Shown: positions 1 to 8,124 of the stretch, piece by piece
How positions within the stretch are numbered: position 1 is the first letter of the stretch
How the letters are laid out: the number at the start of each line of letters is the position of its first letter
DNA from: Marispirochaeta aestuarii
GTDB lineage: Bacteria; Spirochaetota; Spirochaetia; JC444; Marispirochaetaceae
Length of the DNA stretch: 64,000 bases
Assembly (NCBI RefSeq): GCF_002087085.1
Contig: NZ_MWQY01000010.1
Coordinates: 121,922 to 185,921, forward strand
Direction: 5' to 3'
Notes under the pieces: model-generated
Seen by the model: only the letters and a program-made list of their open reading frames with translations
Told to the model about the DNA's origin: nothing
The model's database searches: none
Position numbers and translations under genes: made by a program

Positions 1-685
1 TGAACTGCTCAACGTTGCCCACGTAGTCGACACCCTTGTTGAAACGGCCGGTAAACTTGGGGGCGATGGTCTGGGCGGGGATGCCTTCGTCGGCAATGGC
101 AGCCAGGATGAAGAGCAGCTCATCGGGAGTCTGGGGAAGATCGGTCTCGTCCATGGAGACCTCGGGGACAAAGTTACCCTCTCCCTTCTTCTCGAGGACA
201 TGACGATAGATCTTTCCTGCTTCCTGTACAGCCAGCAGGTATTTTTCTGCGATACTCCGGAGCTTTGCCTCAGTTATCTCCAGCTTTTCATCAATTCCGG
301 GAACATCGATACTGCCGATGTAGGAGGAGTACTTCTTTACGAAGGCTTCGATGGAGTCCTTGTCTGCAGCCTTGCCGGTAAAATCGGCAACGTCCAGGGT
401 GTAGAAGTCCGATGCTTCGATAAAAAGATCCACGTTTCCAAGACCGATGTGGTCGGCATCCACGTAGTAGGAGTTCTTCCAGTTCAGGGCCTTGACCGCC
501 TCATCGGCCTCTTTGCGGGCAGACATGGGATCGGTTCCGACGATGCTGTGCTCCCGGTAACTCTTGTTCCAGACAGGGACAATATCGATCCCCATATCCT
601 TGGCGGCAATAATCGCCTCCAGCTGAGGTCTTCCCTGATGGAAAAAGCGGTCGCCGCAGCCGAATGAATATTTCTCCAGTTTCAT
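1..685 (-). CDS. uxaE: tagaturonate epimerase UxaE (partial, cut by window edge)
   Basis: The minus strand opens an ATG at 685 and reads without a stop to the window edge (about 228 residues seen). The N-terminus (MKLEKYSFGCGDRFFHQG, then a WNKSYREH segment and YYVDADHIGL) matches my memory of the UxaE family described in Thermotoga, which interconverts D-tagaturonate and D-fructuronate. In this pathway galacturonate-derived tagaturonate is brought into the fructuronate branch, so no separate tagaturonate reductase is needed. It follows uxaC by 27 bases, so it is probably the last seen gene of the deoR-SDR-uxaC-uxaE operon. The C-terminal part lies outside the window. Family assignment is from recalled sequence similarity. 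Confidence 0.8.
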   Translation of the reverse strand, partial: MKLEKYSFGCGDRFFHQGRPQLEAIIAAKDMGIDIVPVWNKSYREHSIVGTDPMSARKEADEAVKALNWKNSYYVDADHIGLGNVDLFIEASDFYTLDVADFTGKAADKDSIEAFVKKYSSYIGSIDVPGIDEKLEITEAKLRSIAEKYLLAVQEAGKIYRHVLEKKGEGNFVPEVSMDETDLPQTPDELLFILAAIADEGIPAQTIAPKFTGRFNKGVDYVGNVEQF

Positions 686-712
686 GTTTAATCTCCTTAC
701 ACTAATCTGTGC

Positions 713-2134
713 TTAATCAATTTCCATCCCGAAGTAGTTCCGGGCGTTGTTGTAGCTGATATCCGCGATCATGCCTCCCAGAAGGTCCATGTCCCGAGGG
801 GCTTCACCTTCTTCTACCCAGGTTCCGACCATGTTGCACAGGATGCGCCTGAAATAGTCGTGCCGGGGATAGGAGAGAAAACTCCGGGAGTCGGTTATCA
901 TTCCGACAAAGCGGCTCAACAGGCCGATGTTCGCCAGGGCGCTCATCTGGCTCAACATGCCCTCCTTCTGATCGTTGTACCACCAGGCGGTACCCAGCTG
1001 GATCTTGCCGGGGGTACTTCCGTCCTGGAAACTTCCGCCGATGGAGGCCAGAAGCTCGTTATCCCGGGGATTCAGGGTGTAGAGGATGGTCTTCGGCAGC
1101 ATCTCTTCCATATCCAGGGCATCGAGGAAATTGCGGAGGGGTACTGCGATCTGCCCGTCCGCCATACCGTCCAGTCCCGTATCGGGTCCCAGTTTCCTGA
1201 AAAGCCGTGTGTTGTTGTTCCGCAGACAATTCAGGTGAAGCTGCATTACCCAGCCCCGCTTCGCGTTCATCCGTCCGAAGTGGAGCATCAGGGCGGTACG
1301 GAATTTGTCCGCCTCTCCGGGGCTGACCTCTCCCCCGCTCTTCGCCTTTTTAAAGATAGCCTCCAGCTCCGCGTCGGAGGCGGGAGCATACACCGGCAGG
1401 GTCAGGGCATGGTCGGAGAGACGCCCCCCCATGGAATGGAAAAACTCGTGCCGTTTGTCCAGGGCTGAGAGCAGATCCCCGAAGGAGTCGATGCTCATGG
1501 AAGCGGCCGCCCCCAGCCTGGCAAGATATTCGATCCAGGCCTCGCCGGTATCAACCGCCATGGACTTGTCCGGCCGGAAGGCGGGGTACATCTTTGATTT
1601 GAAGCTTGCGTCCGCCGCCACAGAGGCGTGGTGCTCAAGGCTGTCCGCTGGATCATCCGTAGTACAGACCGCCTTGACGTTGAAATGTTCCATGATTCCC
1701 CGGGCCCGGAACTCATCGCCGGAGACAAGCTTTGCATTGATATCCTCGTAGATGCTTTTGGCAGTCTGAGGATTCAGCAGCTTGCCGCTGATTCCGAAGG
1801 GATCCTTCATTTCCATATGGGTCCAGTGGTACAGGGGGTTTCCGATGGTTTTGGGAACCGTCTCCGCCCAGGCGGCGAACTTGTCCCAGTCCGAGGCGTC
1901 CCCGGTACAGTTGCGTTCAGCCACACCGTTGGCCCGCATGGCCCGCCACTTGTAATGGTCGCCGTATAGCCAGATTTCAGTCAGGTTCCTGAACTGCTTG
2001 TTCTCCGCCACCTGCACAGGGGGCAGATGGCAGTGATAATCGAATATGGGCATATCCGCCGCGTACTGGTGGTATAAAGTACGGGCCGCATCGTTCTGCA
2101 GCATGAAATCGTCATCGAGAAACTGTTTTGCCAT
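713..2134 (-). CDS. uxaC: glucuronate/galacturonate (uronate) isomerase
   Basis: This 473-residue cytosolic enzyme has the usual length of uronate isomerase (EC 5.3.1.12), which converts D-glucuronate to D-fructuronate and D-galacturonate to D-tagaturonate. The N-terminal FDYHCHLPP segment (His34, His36) is the amidohydrolase-fold metal-binding motif typical of UxaC, followed by an IWLYGDHYKWRAMR segment and a C-terminal RHDYFRRILC segment close to family consensus. The start has an AAGGAG-type site in the 24-base spacer after the SDR gene. It lies in a minus-strand hexuronate operon between the SDR reductase and uxaE. No anomaly was seen. Confidence 0.95.
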   Translation of the reverse strand: MAKQFLDDDFMLQNDAARTLYHQYAADMPIFDYHCHLPPVQVAENKQFRNLTEIWLYGDHYKWRAMRANGVAERNCTGDASDWDKFAAWAETVPKTIGNPLYHWTHMEMKDPFGISGKLLNPQTAKSIYEDINAKLVSGDEFRARGIMEHFNVKAVCTTDDPADSLEHHASVAADASFKSKMYPAFRPDKSMAVDTGEAWIEYLARLGAAASMSIDSFGDLLSALDKRHEFFHSMGGRLSDHALTLPVYAPASDAELEAIFKKAKSGGEVSPGEADKFRTALMLHFGRMNAKRGWVMQLHLNCLRNNNTRLFRKLGPDTGLDGMADGQIAVPLRNFLDALDMEEMLPKTILYTLNPRDNELLASIGGSFQDGSTPGKIQLGTAWWYNDQKEGMLSQMSALANIGLLSRFVGMITDSRSFLSYPRHDYFRRILCNMVGTWVEEGEAPRDMDLLGGMIADISYNNARNYFGMEID

Positions 2135-2157
2135 AGTATACTCCTTTTTTTACTGCC

Positions 2158-2973
2158 TCAGATATTGTGAACCAGGTAACCGCCGTCCACCGGAATGGAA
2201 ACGCCCGTTACAAAGCCGGATGCTTTTTCGCTGCACAGAAAGAGCAGAGCCCCGGCAAGCTCCTGGACCTCGCCGAAACGGCCGAAGGGAGTATGGTCGA
2301 TGATGGCCTGCCCTCTGGCGGTCAGATTTCCCGTGGCTTCGTCCATCAGGAGGGCCTTGTTCTGCTTGCCCACAAAGAAACCCGGTGCAATGGCGTTGAC
2401 CCGGATACCGTCGGGGGCGAACTCCCGGGCACCGGCCATGGTAAGGTTCAGGACCGCCATCTTGGCGGCGCCATAGGCGTGGGTTCCGGAAAGGGGAATG
2501 TAGCTGGTCATGGAAGTCAGGTTGATTATGCTCCCCTTGATCTTCTTCTCTTTCCACTTCTTTACAAAAACCTTGGTGGGAACCATAAGACCGGCTACCA
2601 GATTGAGGTGAAGGACCTCTTCGAAGGTCTTCATGTCGACGTCCACCCAGTCGGATTTTCCCCGGTTGCCTCCCGCGGCGTTAATCAGTACATCCACGGA
2701 ACCGAACTGTTTCTCCGTCTCTTCATAGGCTTCAGCTACAGCTGCCTCGTCGCCCGCATCGGCCTTGACCCGCTGCAGCTGGTCCTTCAAACCCGTAGCC
2801 CTGGCAAGCTTATCCAGGTTCTCGTCGATGGAGGGATACCGGTGACCCCAGAGTGAAACATTGGCCCCCGCCTGAAGCAGGGCTTCACCCATGGCGTAGG
2901 CGATGTTTCCGCCGCCGCCGGTAATTACGGCGGTTTTTCCTTTTAAACTGAACATCTCTTCCAAATAATTCAT
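2158..2973 (-). CDS. SDR-family fructuronate reductase (D-mannonate oxidoreductase type)
   Basis: The 271-residue protein is a classical short-chain dehydrogenase: a glycine-rich NAD(P)-binding motif near residues 19-24 (TGGGGNIAYA), an NAAGG segment at 98-102, and the catalytic triad Ser154, Tyr167 and Lys171 (YGAAK). Its position between the regulator and uxaC, and its likeness to Bacillus YjmF-type SDRs, suggest reduction of D-fructuronate to D-mannonate. The long-chain UxuB enzyme of enterobacteria is absent here, so this SDR would be the functional replacement. Substrate assignment is by context; the fold and cofactor use are clear. Confidence 0.85.
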   Translation of the reverse strand: MNYLEEMFSLKGKTAVITGGGGNIAYAMGEALLQAGANVSLWGHRYPSIDENLDKLARATGLKDQLQRVKADAGDEAAVAEAYEETEKQFGSVDVLINAAGGNRGKSDWVDVDMKTFEEVLHLNLVAGLMVPTKVFVKKWKEKKIKGSIINLTSMTSYIPLSGTHAYGAAKMAVLNLTMAGAREFAPDGIRVNAIAPGFFVGKQNKALLMDEATGNLTARGQAIIDHTPFGRFGEVQELAGALLFLCSEKASGFVTGVSIPVDGGYLVHNI

Positions 2974-3034
2974 AATCCGTTCCTTAAAGTTAATTTTATC
3001 CCCCGGACTTCACGTCCGGGGTCGGTATCCGGGC

Positions 3035-3811
3035 TTAAGCGCTGTTTTCAGCCGGGTAGTCGGCAATCAGAACATCGATTTCCGCCGCCCGCATATTTTC
3101 CTCTCCGGAGAAATCCCTGTCGGTAATCAGTACATCCACCCCGTCGGCCCGGGCAAAGACCGAAAACGCGGTGTACTCGAACTTCGACGAATCCGCCAGG
3201 ATTACCCGCCGTTCGGAAACCTCCAGGGCACGCTGCTTGAGCTGGGCCTCCAGGATATTCTGGGACGAAAATACCCCCGCGGCGGAAAAGCCGGTGGCCC
3301 CCATAAAACAGGTCCCGATCTGAAAGTCCCGCAGGTTCTCTATGGCTGTCGGCCCGAGAAAACTGCCGGCCTCCTTGTGATAGGCTCCCCCCACGGCGAT
3401 CAGGCTTATTCCCGGTCTGTCCGCCAGGCGGTTCATCACGTCGATGGAGTTGGTGACTACCCGCAGGGCAATATCCGCCACCGCCTCGGCAAAGAGCATG
3501 CAGGTGGACCCGGAATCTATGTAGATGGTGTCCCCTTCCCTGACCAGTTCCGCCGCCCTGGCGGCTATGGCGAGTTTCTTTTCCCGGTTCTCGTTGCGCC
3601 GCATGTTCAGGGTCCGCCGAAATCTGCGGTCCTCCGCCAGCTCTGCTCCCCCGTGGGTGCGGATCAGAAAGCCCATCTCCTCCAGGGTTGTCAGATCCTT
3701 GCGGATGGTAACCTCGGAAACCTTCAGCCTCGCGGTAAGATCTCCCACGCTGACGGAGCGTAATCGGGAGAGGATGGTAAGTATTTCATCGTGCCGTCTG
3801 TTGGCTGGCAT
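3035..3811 (-). CDS. DeoR-family transcriptional regulator
   Basis: The 258-residue protein has an N-terminal winged helix (residues about 6-57, with the VSEVTIRKDLTTLEEMGFL recognition region) and a C-terminal sugar-phosphate sensor domain (DSGSTCMLF, TNSIDVMNRL and GATGFS segments), the standard DeoR/GlpR layout. It is the first gene of the hexuronate operon and is divergent from the HAD-LarA-gnd operon, so it probably represses both from the shared 180-base intergenic region, with a phosphorylated sugar intermediate as inducer. The inducer cannot be read from the sequence. Confidence 0.92.
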   Translation of the reverse strand: MPANRRHDEILTILSRLRSVSVGDLTARLKVSEVTIRKDLTTLEEMGFLIRTHGGAELAEDRRFRRTLNMRRNENREKKLAIAARAAELVREGDTIYIDSGSTCMLFAEAVADIALRVVTNSIDVMNRLADRPGISLIAVGGAYHKEAGSFLGPTAIENLRDFQIGTCFMGATGFSAAGVFSSQNILEAQLKQRALEVSERRVILADSSKFEYTAFSVFARADGVDVLITDRDFSGEENMRAAEIDVLIADYPAENSA

Positions 3812-3990
3812 TTCGTTTCCTTTCGGTTTCTACAGTAGTACGCAATACGGTGGGTGTCAATGAGAAAATGTAAGGGTTTACAAAACTTGACACAGCCCCG
3901 TTGACATAGTACAAGTTTCATTACAGACTGATAAACGTAAGCGTACAAAACTATCGTATCCCGCCGGTCTTGTACCGTCAAGGAGGAATA
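3812..3990. promoter_or_regulatory. divergent promoter/operator region of the hexuronate locus
   Basis: A plus-strand promoter candidate is TTGACA (about 3883-3898 region) spaced 17 bases from TACAAG; a second TTGACA starts at 3901. On the minus strand TTGTAC (3948-3943) lies 17 bases from TGTAAT (3925-3920), a good sigma-70 match reading into deoR. GTACAA occurs at 3909-3914 and 3943-3948 and inverted (TTGTAC) at 3970-3975, which makes it the best operator candidate for the DeoR protein. The middle copy overlaps the minus-strand -35 box. The HAD gene has a strong AGGAGG at 3981-3986. Confidence 0.55.
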
Positions 3991-4875
3991 ATGAGCGACC
4001 CAGTACAGGAATTAAAGGATTTCAAACCCCGGAAGGAGTTCTTCGTCGGTATCGATTCCGATGGCTGCGCCTTCGACTCCATGGAGATCAAACACAAGGA
4101 GTGTTTCTGCCCCCAGTTCATCTACCACTTTGGTCTGCAGTCGGTCTCCAAATACGCCCGGGAGGTATGGGAGTTTGTAAATCTCTACTCCAAAAACAGG
4201 GGCTGTAACCGCTTCATGGCTATCCAGTACGCCACAGAGCTTCTTGCCGCTCGTAAAGAGGTAAAAGACCGCCACGCCGAGGTTCCGGTGCTCAAGGACC
4301 TGGCGGACTGGTGCAAACGGGAGACGAAACTCGGGAATCCCGCCTTCCTGGCGGAGGTGGAACGGAACCCCTCCGACGAGATGAAGATGATCAAAGCCTG
4401 GTCCCTGGGGGTCAACGAAACCATCGCCTGGTTCGTCAAAAACGTTCCTCCCTACCCTCTGGTTGAAGAGAGCCTTCAGAAAATGACCGAAAAAGCCGAC
4501 GCCCTCGTCGTCAGCCAGACCCCCACCGAAGCCCTGGAAAGGGAATGGGGTGAACACGGTATAGACAAGTATGTCCGAATGATCGCCGGTCAGGAACGGG
4601 GAACCAAAACGGAACACATCAGGTTCGCCGCCGGCGGAAAGTATCCTGCGGAAAAAATCCTGATGATCGGGGATGCACCGGGGGACTACAAGGCAGCCAA
4701 GGCAAACGACGCTCTCTTCTTCCCCATCAACCCCGGACACGAAGAGGCGAGCTGGGAAAAGCTCTACAATGAGGGACTGGACCGCTTTTTTGCCGGGACC
4801 TTTGCCGGGAGCTACCAGGAGGAACTTCTGAGGGAGTTTGATCAGTACCTCCCCGAGAAGCCCGGCTGGAATTAG
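3991..4875 (+). CDS. HAD-superfamily hydrolase, first gene of the LarA-gnd operon
   Basis: A 294-residue HAD phosphatase-type protein. Motif I is GIDSDGCAFDSM (Asp22, Asp24), motif II is the VVSQTP segment, and motif III/IV is MIGDAPGDYKAA. A large helical cap lies between motifs I and II. ATG 3991 is chosen because AGGAGG lies five bases upstream; a TTG 21 bases earlier would put that site inside the gene. It precedes a LarA-type epimerase and gnd, so it may act on a phosphorylated sugar acid, either as a phosphatase or for metabolite repair. The substrate is unknown and no kinase is encoded beside it. Confidence 0.85.
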   Translation: MSDPVQELKDFKPRKEFFVGIDSDGCAFDSMEIKHKECFCPQFIYHFGLQSVSKYAREVWEFVNLYSKNRGCNRFMAIQYATELLAARKEVKDRHAEVPVLKDLADWCKRETKLGNPAFLAEVERNPSDEMKMIKAWSLGVNETIAWFVKNVPPYPLVEESLQKMTEKADALVVSQTPTEALEREWGEHGIDKYVRMIAGQERGTKTEHIRFAAGGKYPAEKILMIGDAPGDYKAAKANDALFFPINPGHEEASWEKLYNEGLDRFFAGTFAGSYQEELLREFDQYLPEKPGWN

Positions 4876-4896
4876 GGCCGAAAGGAGAGAGGAGAA

Positions 4897-6177
4897 ATGC
4901 TCTATTACGCCGCAGGCTCAGAAGACAGGGTTATTTCCGATGATGAACTCAAAAGCATCGTCGAAAGCACCTTAAAGAAACTGGGGAACCCGAAGAAAGT
5001 CCTCGCCCTTCCCCCGGACATGAGCCGCTTTCATTCCCAGGCCGGAAAGATTACCACCTTCTTATACGACTACTACGGCAAGGCCCTTACGGACATCATG
5101 CCGGCCATCGGAACCCACGCTCCCATGAGCAGGGAGGAGACGGACAGGATGTTTCCGGGTGTTCCCCGGGAACTCTTCCGGGAACACCGCTGGCGAAAGG
5201 ACCTCTTCACCCTGGGGACGGTTCCCGCTGACTTTGTACGGGAACAGACCGGAGGCAAGCTCGATTTCGACTGGCCCGCCCAGGTAAACAGCCTTCTTGC
5301 GGACGGCGGTCATGATCTTATCCTGTCGGTTGGACAGGTGGTCCCCCACGAGGTCATCGGCCTGGCGAACTACAACAAGAACATCTTTGTCGGGACCGGC
5401 GGTCAGGAGGGCATTAACAAAAGCCATTTTGTGGGCGCCGTCTACGGAATGGAGAGAATCATGGGAAGGGCGGACAATCCCGTCCGGGCCATTCTGAACT
5501 ATGCCTCTGAACACTTCGGCGATAAGCTTCCCAAACTGGTCTATATCCTCACGGTTATCGGCAGGGCGGAGGACGGAAGCCTCCCCATCCGGGGCCTTTT
5601 TATCGGGGATGATCACGAGTGCTTCTATAAAGCCGCGGAACTCTCCCTGAAGGTCAACTTTACCATGCTCGACAGGCCCATAAAAAAGGCGGTGGTCTAT
5701 CTGGATCCCGAGGAGTTCAAGAGCACCTGGATCGGGAACAAGAGCATCTATCGTACCCGCATGGCCATAGCCGACGGAGGAGAGCTCATCGTTCTGGCCC
5801 CGGGTGTAAAGGAGTTCGGGGAGGACTCTGAAAACGACCGGATCATCCGCAAGTACGGCTACGTTCGTACCAGCGAGGTGCTCCGACTGGTGGATGAGAA
5901 CGAGGACCTTCAGCAGAACCTGGGGGTCGCAGCCCACCTGATTCACGGTTCTCCCGAGGGGCGTTTCTCCGTAACCTACTGCCCGGGACACTTGAGCCGG
6001 GAAGAAATTACCGGGGCGGGTTACAACTACGCCGATATCAATGAGATAACCCGGCGCTACAACCCGGAAAGCCTCAGCGACGGCTGGAACACCCTGCCGG
6101 ACGGTGAAGAGATCTATTATGTATCCAATCCTGCGGTGGGCCTCTGGGCCGTACCGGAGAGGTTTACTGACAACTGA
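4897..6177 (+). CDS. LarA-superfamily nickel-pincer epimerase (DUF2088), probable sugar-acid 2-epimerase
   Basis: The 426-residue protein keeps the LarA active-site pattern. A PPDMSRFH segment carries Arg44, GTHAPMS carries His74, and His151, Lys161 and His177 keep the spacing (+10 and +16) of His174, Lys184 and His200 of Lactobacillus LarA, where lysine binds the nickel-pincer nucleotide cofactor and the histidines bind nickel or act as bases. LarA homologues include a D-gluconate 2-epimerase. D-mannonate and D-gluconate are C2 epimers, and this gene sits between a mannonate-forming operon and gnd, so I infer mannonate/gluconate epimerisation. No larB, larC or larE is in view, so the cofactor must be made elsewhere. 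Confidence 0.85.
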   Translation: MLYYAAGSEDRVISDDELKSIVESTLKKLGNPKKVLALPPDMSRFHSQAGKITTFLYDYYGKALTDIMPAIGTHAPMSREETDRMFPGVPRELFREHRWRKDLFTLGTVPADFVREQTGGKLDFDWPAQVNSLLADGGHDLILSVGQVVPHEVIGLANYNKNIFVGTGGQEGINKSHFVGAVYGMERIMGRADNPVRAILNYASEHFGDKLPKLVYILTVIGRAEDGSLPIRGLFIGDDHECFYKAAELSLKVNFTMLDRPIKKAVVYLDPEEFKSTWIGNKSIYRTRMAIADGGELIVLAPGVKEFGEDSENDRIIRKYGYVRTSEVLRLVDENEDLQQNLGVAAHLIHGSPEGRFSVTYCPGHLSREEITGAGYNYADINEITRRYNPESLSDGWNTLPDGEEIYYVSNPAVGLWAVPERFTDN

Positions 6178-6213
6178 CAGTATTATTACAGAGTAAGAGT
6201 ATAAGGAGTCATT

Positions 6214-7674
6214 ATGGCGGAAAAAAAAGCGGATATCGGCCTCATCGGCCTGGCGGTTATGGGACAGAACCTTGTCCTCAACATGAACGACAAGGGATTC
6301 AAGGTGGCGGTTTTCAATCGGACCGTAAGCAAGGTAGACGATTTCCTGAAAGGTCCGGCCAAAGGCCGGGACACCATCTACGGTGCCCACTCCGTGGAGG
6401 AGTTTGTAGCTCATCTGGAACGTCCCCGGAAGGTCATGCTGATGGTAAAGGCGGGAGATGTTGTGGACAGCTTCATCGAAATGGTCCTGCCCCACCTTGA
6501 AGAGGGAGACCTGATTATTGACGGCGGGAACTCCCATTTTCCCGACACCATTCGCCGCACCAAAGCCCTGGCGGATAAGGGGATTCTCTATATCGGCACC
6601 GGCGTATCCGGTGGTGAAGAGGGAGCACGCCTGGGACCATCAATGATGCCCGGGGGCAACAAGAAAGCCTGGCCCCTGGTCAAGAACATTTTCCAGTCCA
6701 TCGCCGCCAAAACCGACGACGGAGAACCCTGCTGCGACTGGGTCGGCGAAGACGGTGCCGGTCACTACGTGAAGATGGTCCACAACGGTATTGAGTACGG
6801 AGATATGCAGCTGATCTGCGAAGCCTACATGCTTATGAAGAATGCCTTAGGGATGGATGCCGACGAGATGCACGAGGTATTCAAGGAGTGGAACACCGGA
6901 GACCTGGACTCCTACCTGGTGCAGATAACCCGGGATATCCTGGCCTTCAAGGATGAGGACGGATCGGCCCTGGTGGAAAAGATTCTGGATACCGCCGGGC
7001 AGAAAGGTACCGGCAAGTGGACGGGAGTCAGCTCCCTGGATCTGGGGGTACCGGTAACCCTGATCGGCGAAGCGGTTTTTGCCCGCTGTCTTTCCGCCAT
7101 GAAGGAGGAACGGGTGGAAGCCGGCAAGGTGCTTTCCGGACCGGATACCAGATTCTCCGGCGACAGGGCCACCTTTATTGAAGACATAAAGAAGGCCCTC
7201 CTGGCGAGCAAGATCATCTCCTACACCCAGGGCTATATGCTGATGCGGGAAGCTGCCAGGGAATACGGATGGAACCTGAACTACGGCGGAATCGCCCTCA
7301 TGTGGAGGGGCGGATGCATTATCCGTTCCGTCTTCCTGGGACGCATCAAGGAGGCCTTCGACAAGAAGGCGGACCTGAACAACCTGCTCATGGATGACTG
7401 GTTCAAGAACAAGATCGACGAGTGCCAGGCCTCCTGGCGTAGGGTCGTCGCCAAGGCCGTTGAACTGGGGATTCCCACCCCGGCCTTCTCCACCGCTCTG
7501 GCTTTTTACGACGGATACCGGAACGACCGGCTTCCCGCCAACCTGCTCCAGGCCCAGCGGGACTACTTCGGGGCCCACACCTACGAACGCGTGGACAAGC
7601 CCCGGGGCCAGTTTTTCCACACAAACTGGACCGGAACCGGCGGAGACGTTTCCGCCAGTACCTATAACGTGTAG
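6214..7674 (+). CDS. gnd: 6-phosphogluconate dehydrogenase (decarboxylating)
   Basis: This 486-residue enzyme oxidatively decarboxylates 6-phosphogluconate to ribulose 5-phosphate in the cytosol. It has an N-terminal GLAVMGQNLVLNM dinucleotide-binding motif with NRT after strand 2, a GVSGGEEGARLGPSMMPGG substrate loop, and the catalytic lysine segment HYVKMVHNGIEYGD (Lys187). Length and C-terminal helical region match the long NADP-type family. It closes the HAD-LarA-gnd operon (36-base spacer with AAGGAG) and is followed by a strong terminator. Its company suggests a role in sugar-acid catabolism as well as the pentose phosphate pathway. Confidence 0.95.
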   Translation: MAEKKADIGLIGLAVMGQNLVLNMNDKGFKVAVFNRTVSKVDDFLKGPAKGRDTIYGAHSVEEFVAHLERPRKVMLMVKAGDVVDSFIEMVLPHLEEGDLIIDGGNSHFPDTIRRTKALADKGILYIGTGVSGGEEGARLGPSMMPGGNKKAWPLVKNIFQSIAAKTDDGEPCCDWVGEDGAGHYVKMVHNGIEYGDMQLICEAYMLMKNALGMDADEMHEVFKEWNTGDLDSYLVQITRDILAFKDEDGSALVEKILDTAGQKGTGKWTGVSSLDLGVPVTLIGEAVFARCLSAMKEERVEAGKVLSGPDTRFSGDRATFIEDIKKALLASKIISYTQGYMLMREAAREYGWNLNYGGIALMWRGGCIIRSVFLGRIKEAFDKKADLNNLLMDDWFKNKIDECQASWRRVVAKAVELGIPTPAFSTALAFYDGYRNDRLPANLLQAQRDYFGAHTYERVDKPRGQFFHTNWTGTGGDVSASTYNV

Positions 7675-7699
7675 CAGAATCCGTATACAGTGATAGCAG

Positions 7700-7727
7700 C
7701 CGCCGGGACCCCCCGGCGGTTTTTTTT
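7700..7727 (+). terminator. Rho-independent terminator of the HAD-LarA-gnd operon
   Basis: Eight-base stem CCGCCGGG/CCCGGCGG with a short loop, followed directly by eight T residues, 25 bases after the gnd stop. Confidence 0.9.
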
Positions 7728-7773
7728 GGCGCTGTACCGGTTCAAATTTTCCTTAAGAAATTCATCGAAAAAT

Positions 7774-8063
7774 TTGACTTCCGGAATACGATGGACTACA
7801 TTGATGGTGTTGGATGTTTCTTGTTATAAGGAGGCACCGATGGAACAACCGCCTGTAAGGACAGGCCGGGATCAGCCCCGGCATTCGGATCGTGTTGGTA
7901 GATTCTAATTTTATCAAACGGGAGGCGCCTATAGAAATACACTATAGAGTGGCTTACCGAAGAGGTAATTTCGAACTCCTTTTGGAGTAACAAAACGAAA
8001 TACCGGTTCCTTGCAGATTACAGGAACGATATTTACAAGCCGGCTTCAGGCCGGCTTTTTTTT
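7774..8063 (+). ncRNA. candidate structured small RNA with its own promoter and terminator
   Basis: TTGACT (7774-7779) lies 17 bases from TACATT (7797-7802), predicting a start near 7809. The transcript would end at a perfect eight-pair hairpin plus T run (8037-8063). Between them are successive stem-loops: GCCTGT/ACAGGC (7850-7865), GCCGGG/CCCGGC (7865-7882), CTATAG/CTATAG (7929-7947), TTACC/GGTAA (7954-7968), ACTCC/GGAGT (7975-7988) and GTTCCT/AGGAAC (8006-8026). At least eight GGA trinucleotides occur, several in loops or unpaired. It does not resemble tmRNA, RNase P, SRP or 6S RNA as I know them. A sponge for a CsrA-type protein is one possibility. Similarity to known RNA families could not be tested. 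Confidence 0.55.
7840..7908 (+). CDS. possible 22-codon small ORF inside the small RNA
   Basis: An ATG at 7840 follows AAGGAGG (7828-7834) at five bases, an excellent ribosome-binding site, and encodes a 22-residue basic peptide ending at TAA 7908. It overlaps the first two hairpins of the candidate RNA. It may be a real small protein, a dual-function RNA, or a chance ORF. No homologue is recognised. Confidence 0.3.
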   Translation: MEQPPVRTGRDQPRHSDRVGRF

Positions 8064-8084
8064 ATATAGATCCATGCGGATTTT

Positions 8085-8113
8085 TTGCATTCCCCCGGGT
8101 ATCTGCATATAAT
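8085..8113 (+). promoter_or_regulatory. sigma-70 promoter of the 65-codon small gene
   Basis: TTGCAT (8085-8090) is spaced 17 bases from a perfect TATAAT (8108-8113). The predicted start near 8120 is within about five bases of the ATG at 8125, so the mRNA would be leaderless or nearly so. Confidence 0.6.
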
Positions 8114-8124
8114 TGTAAATACCA

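Noticed and set aside
5062..6537. Minus-strand 491-codon ORF
   Set aside because: It is an antisense shadow of the LarA-like and gnd genes caused by high G+C codon usage, without family similarity.
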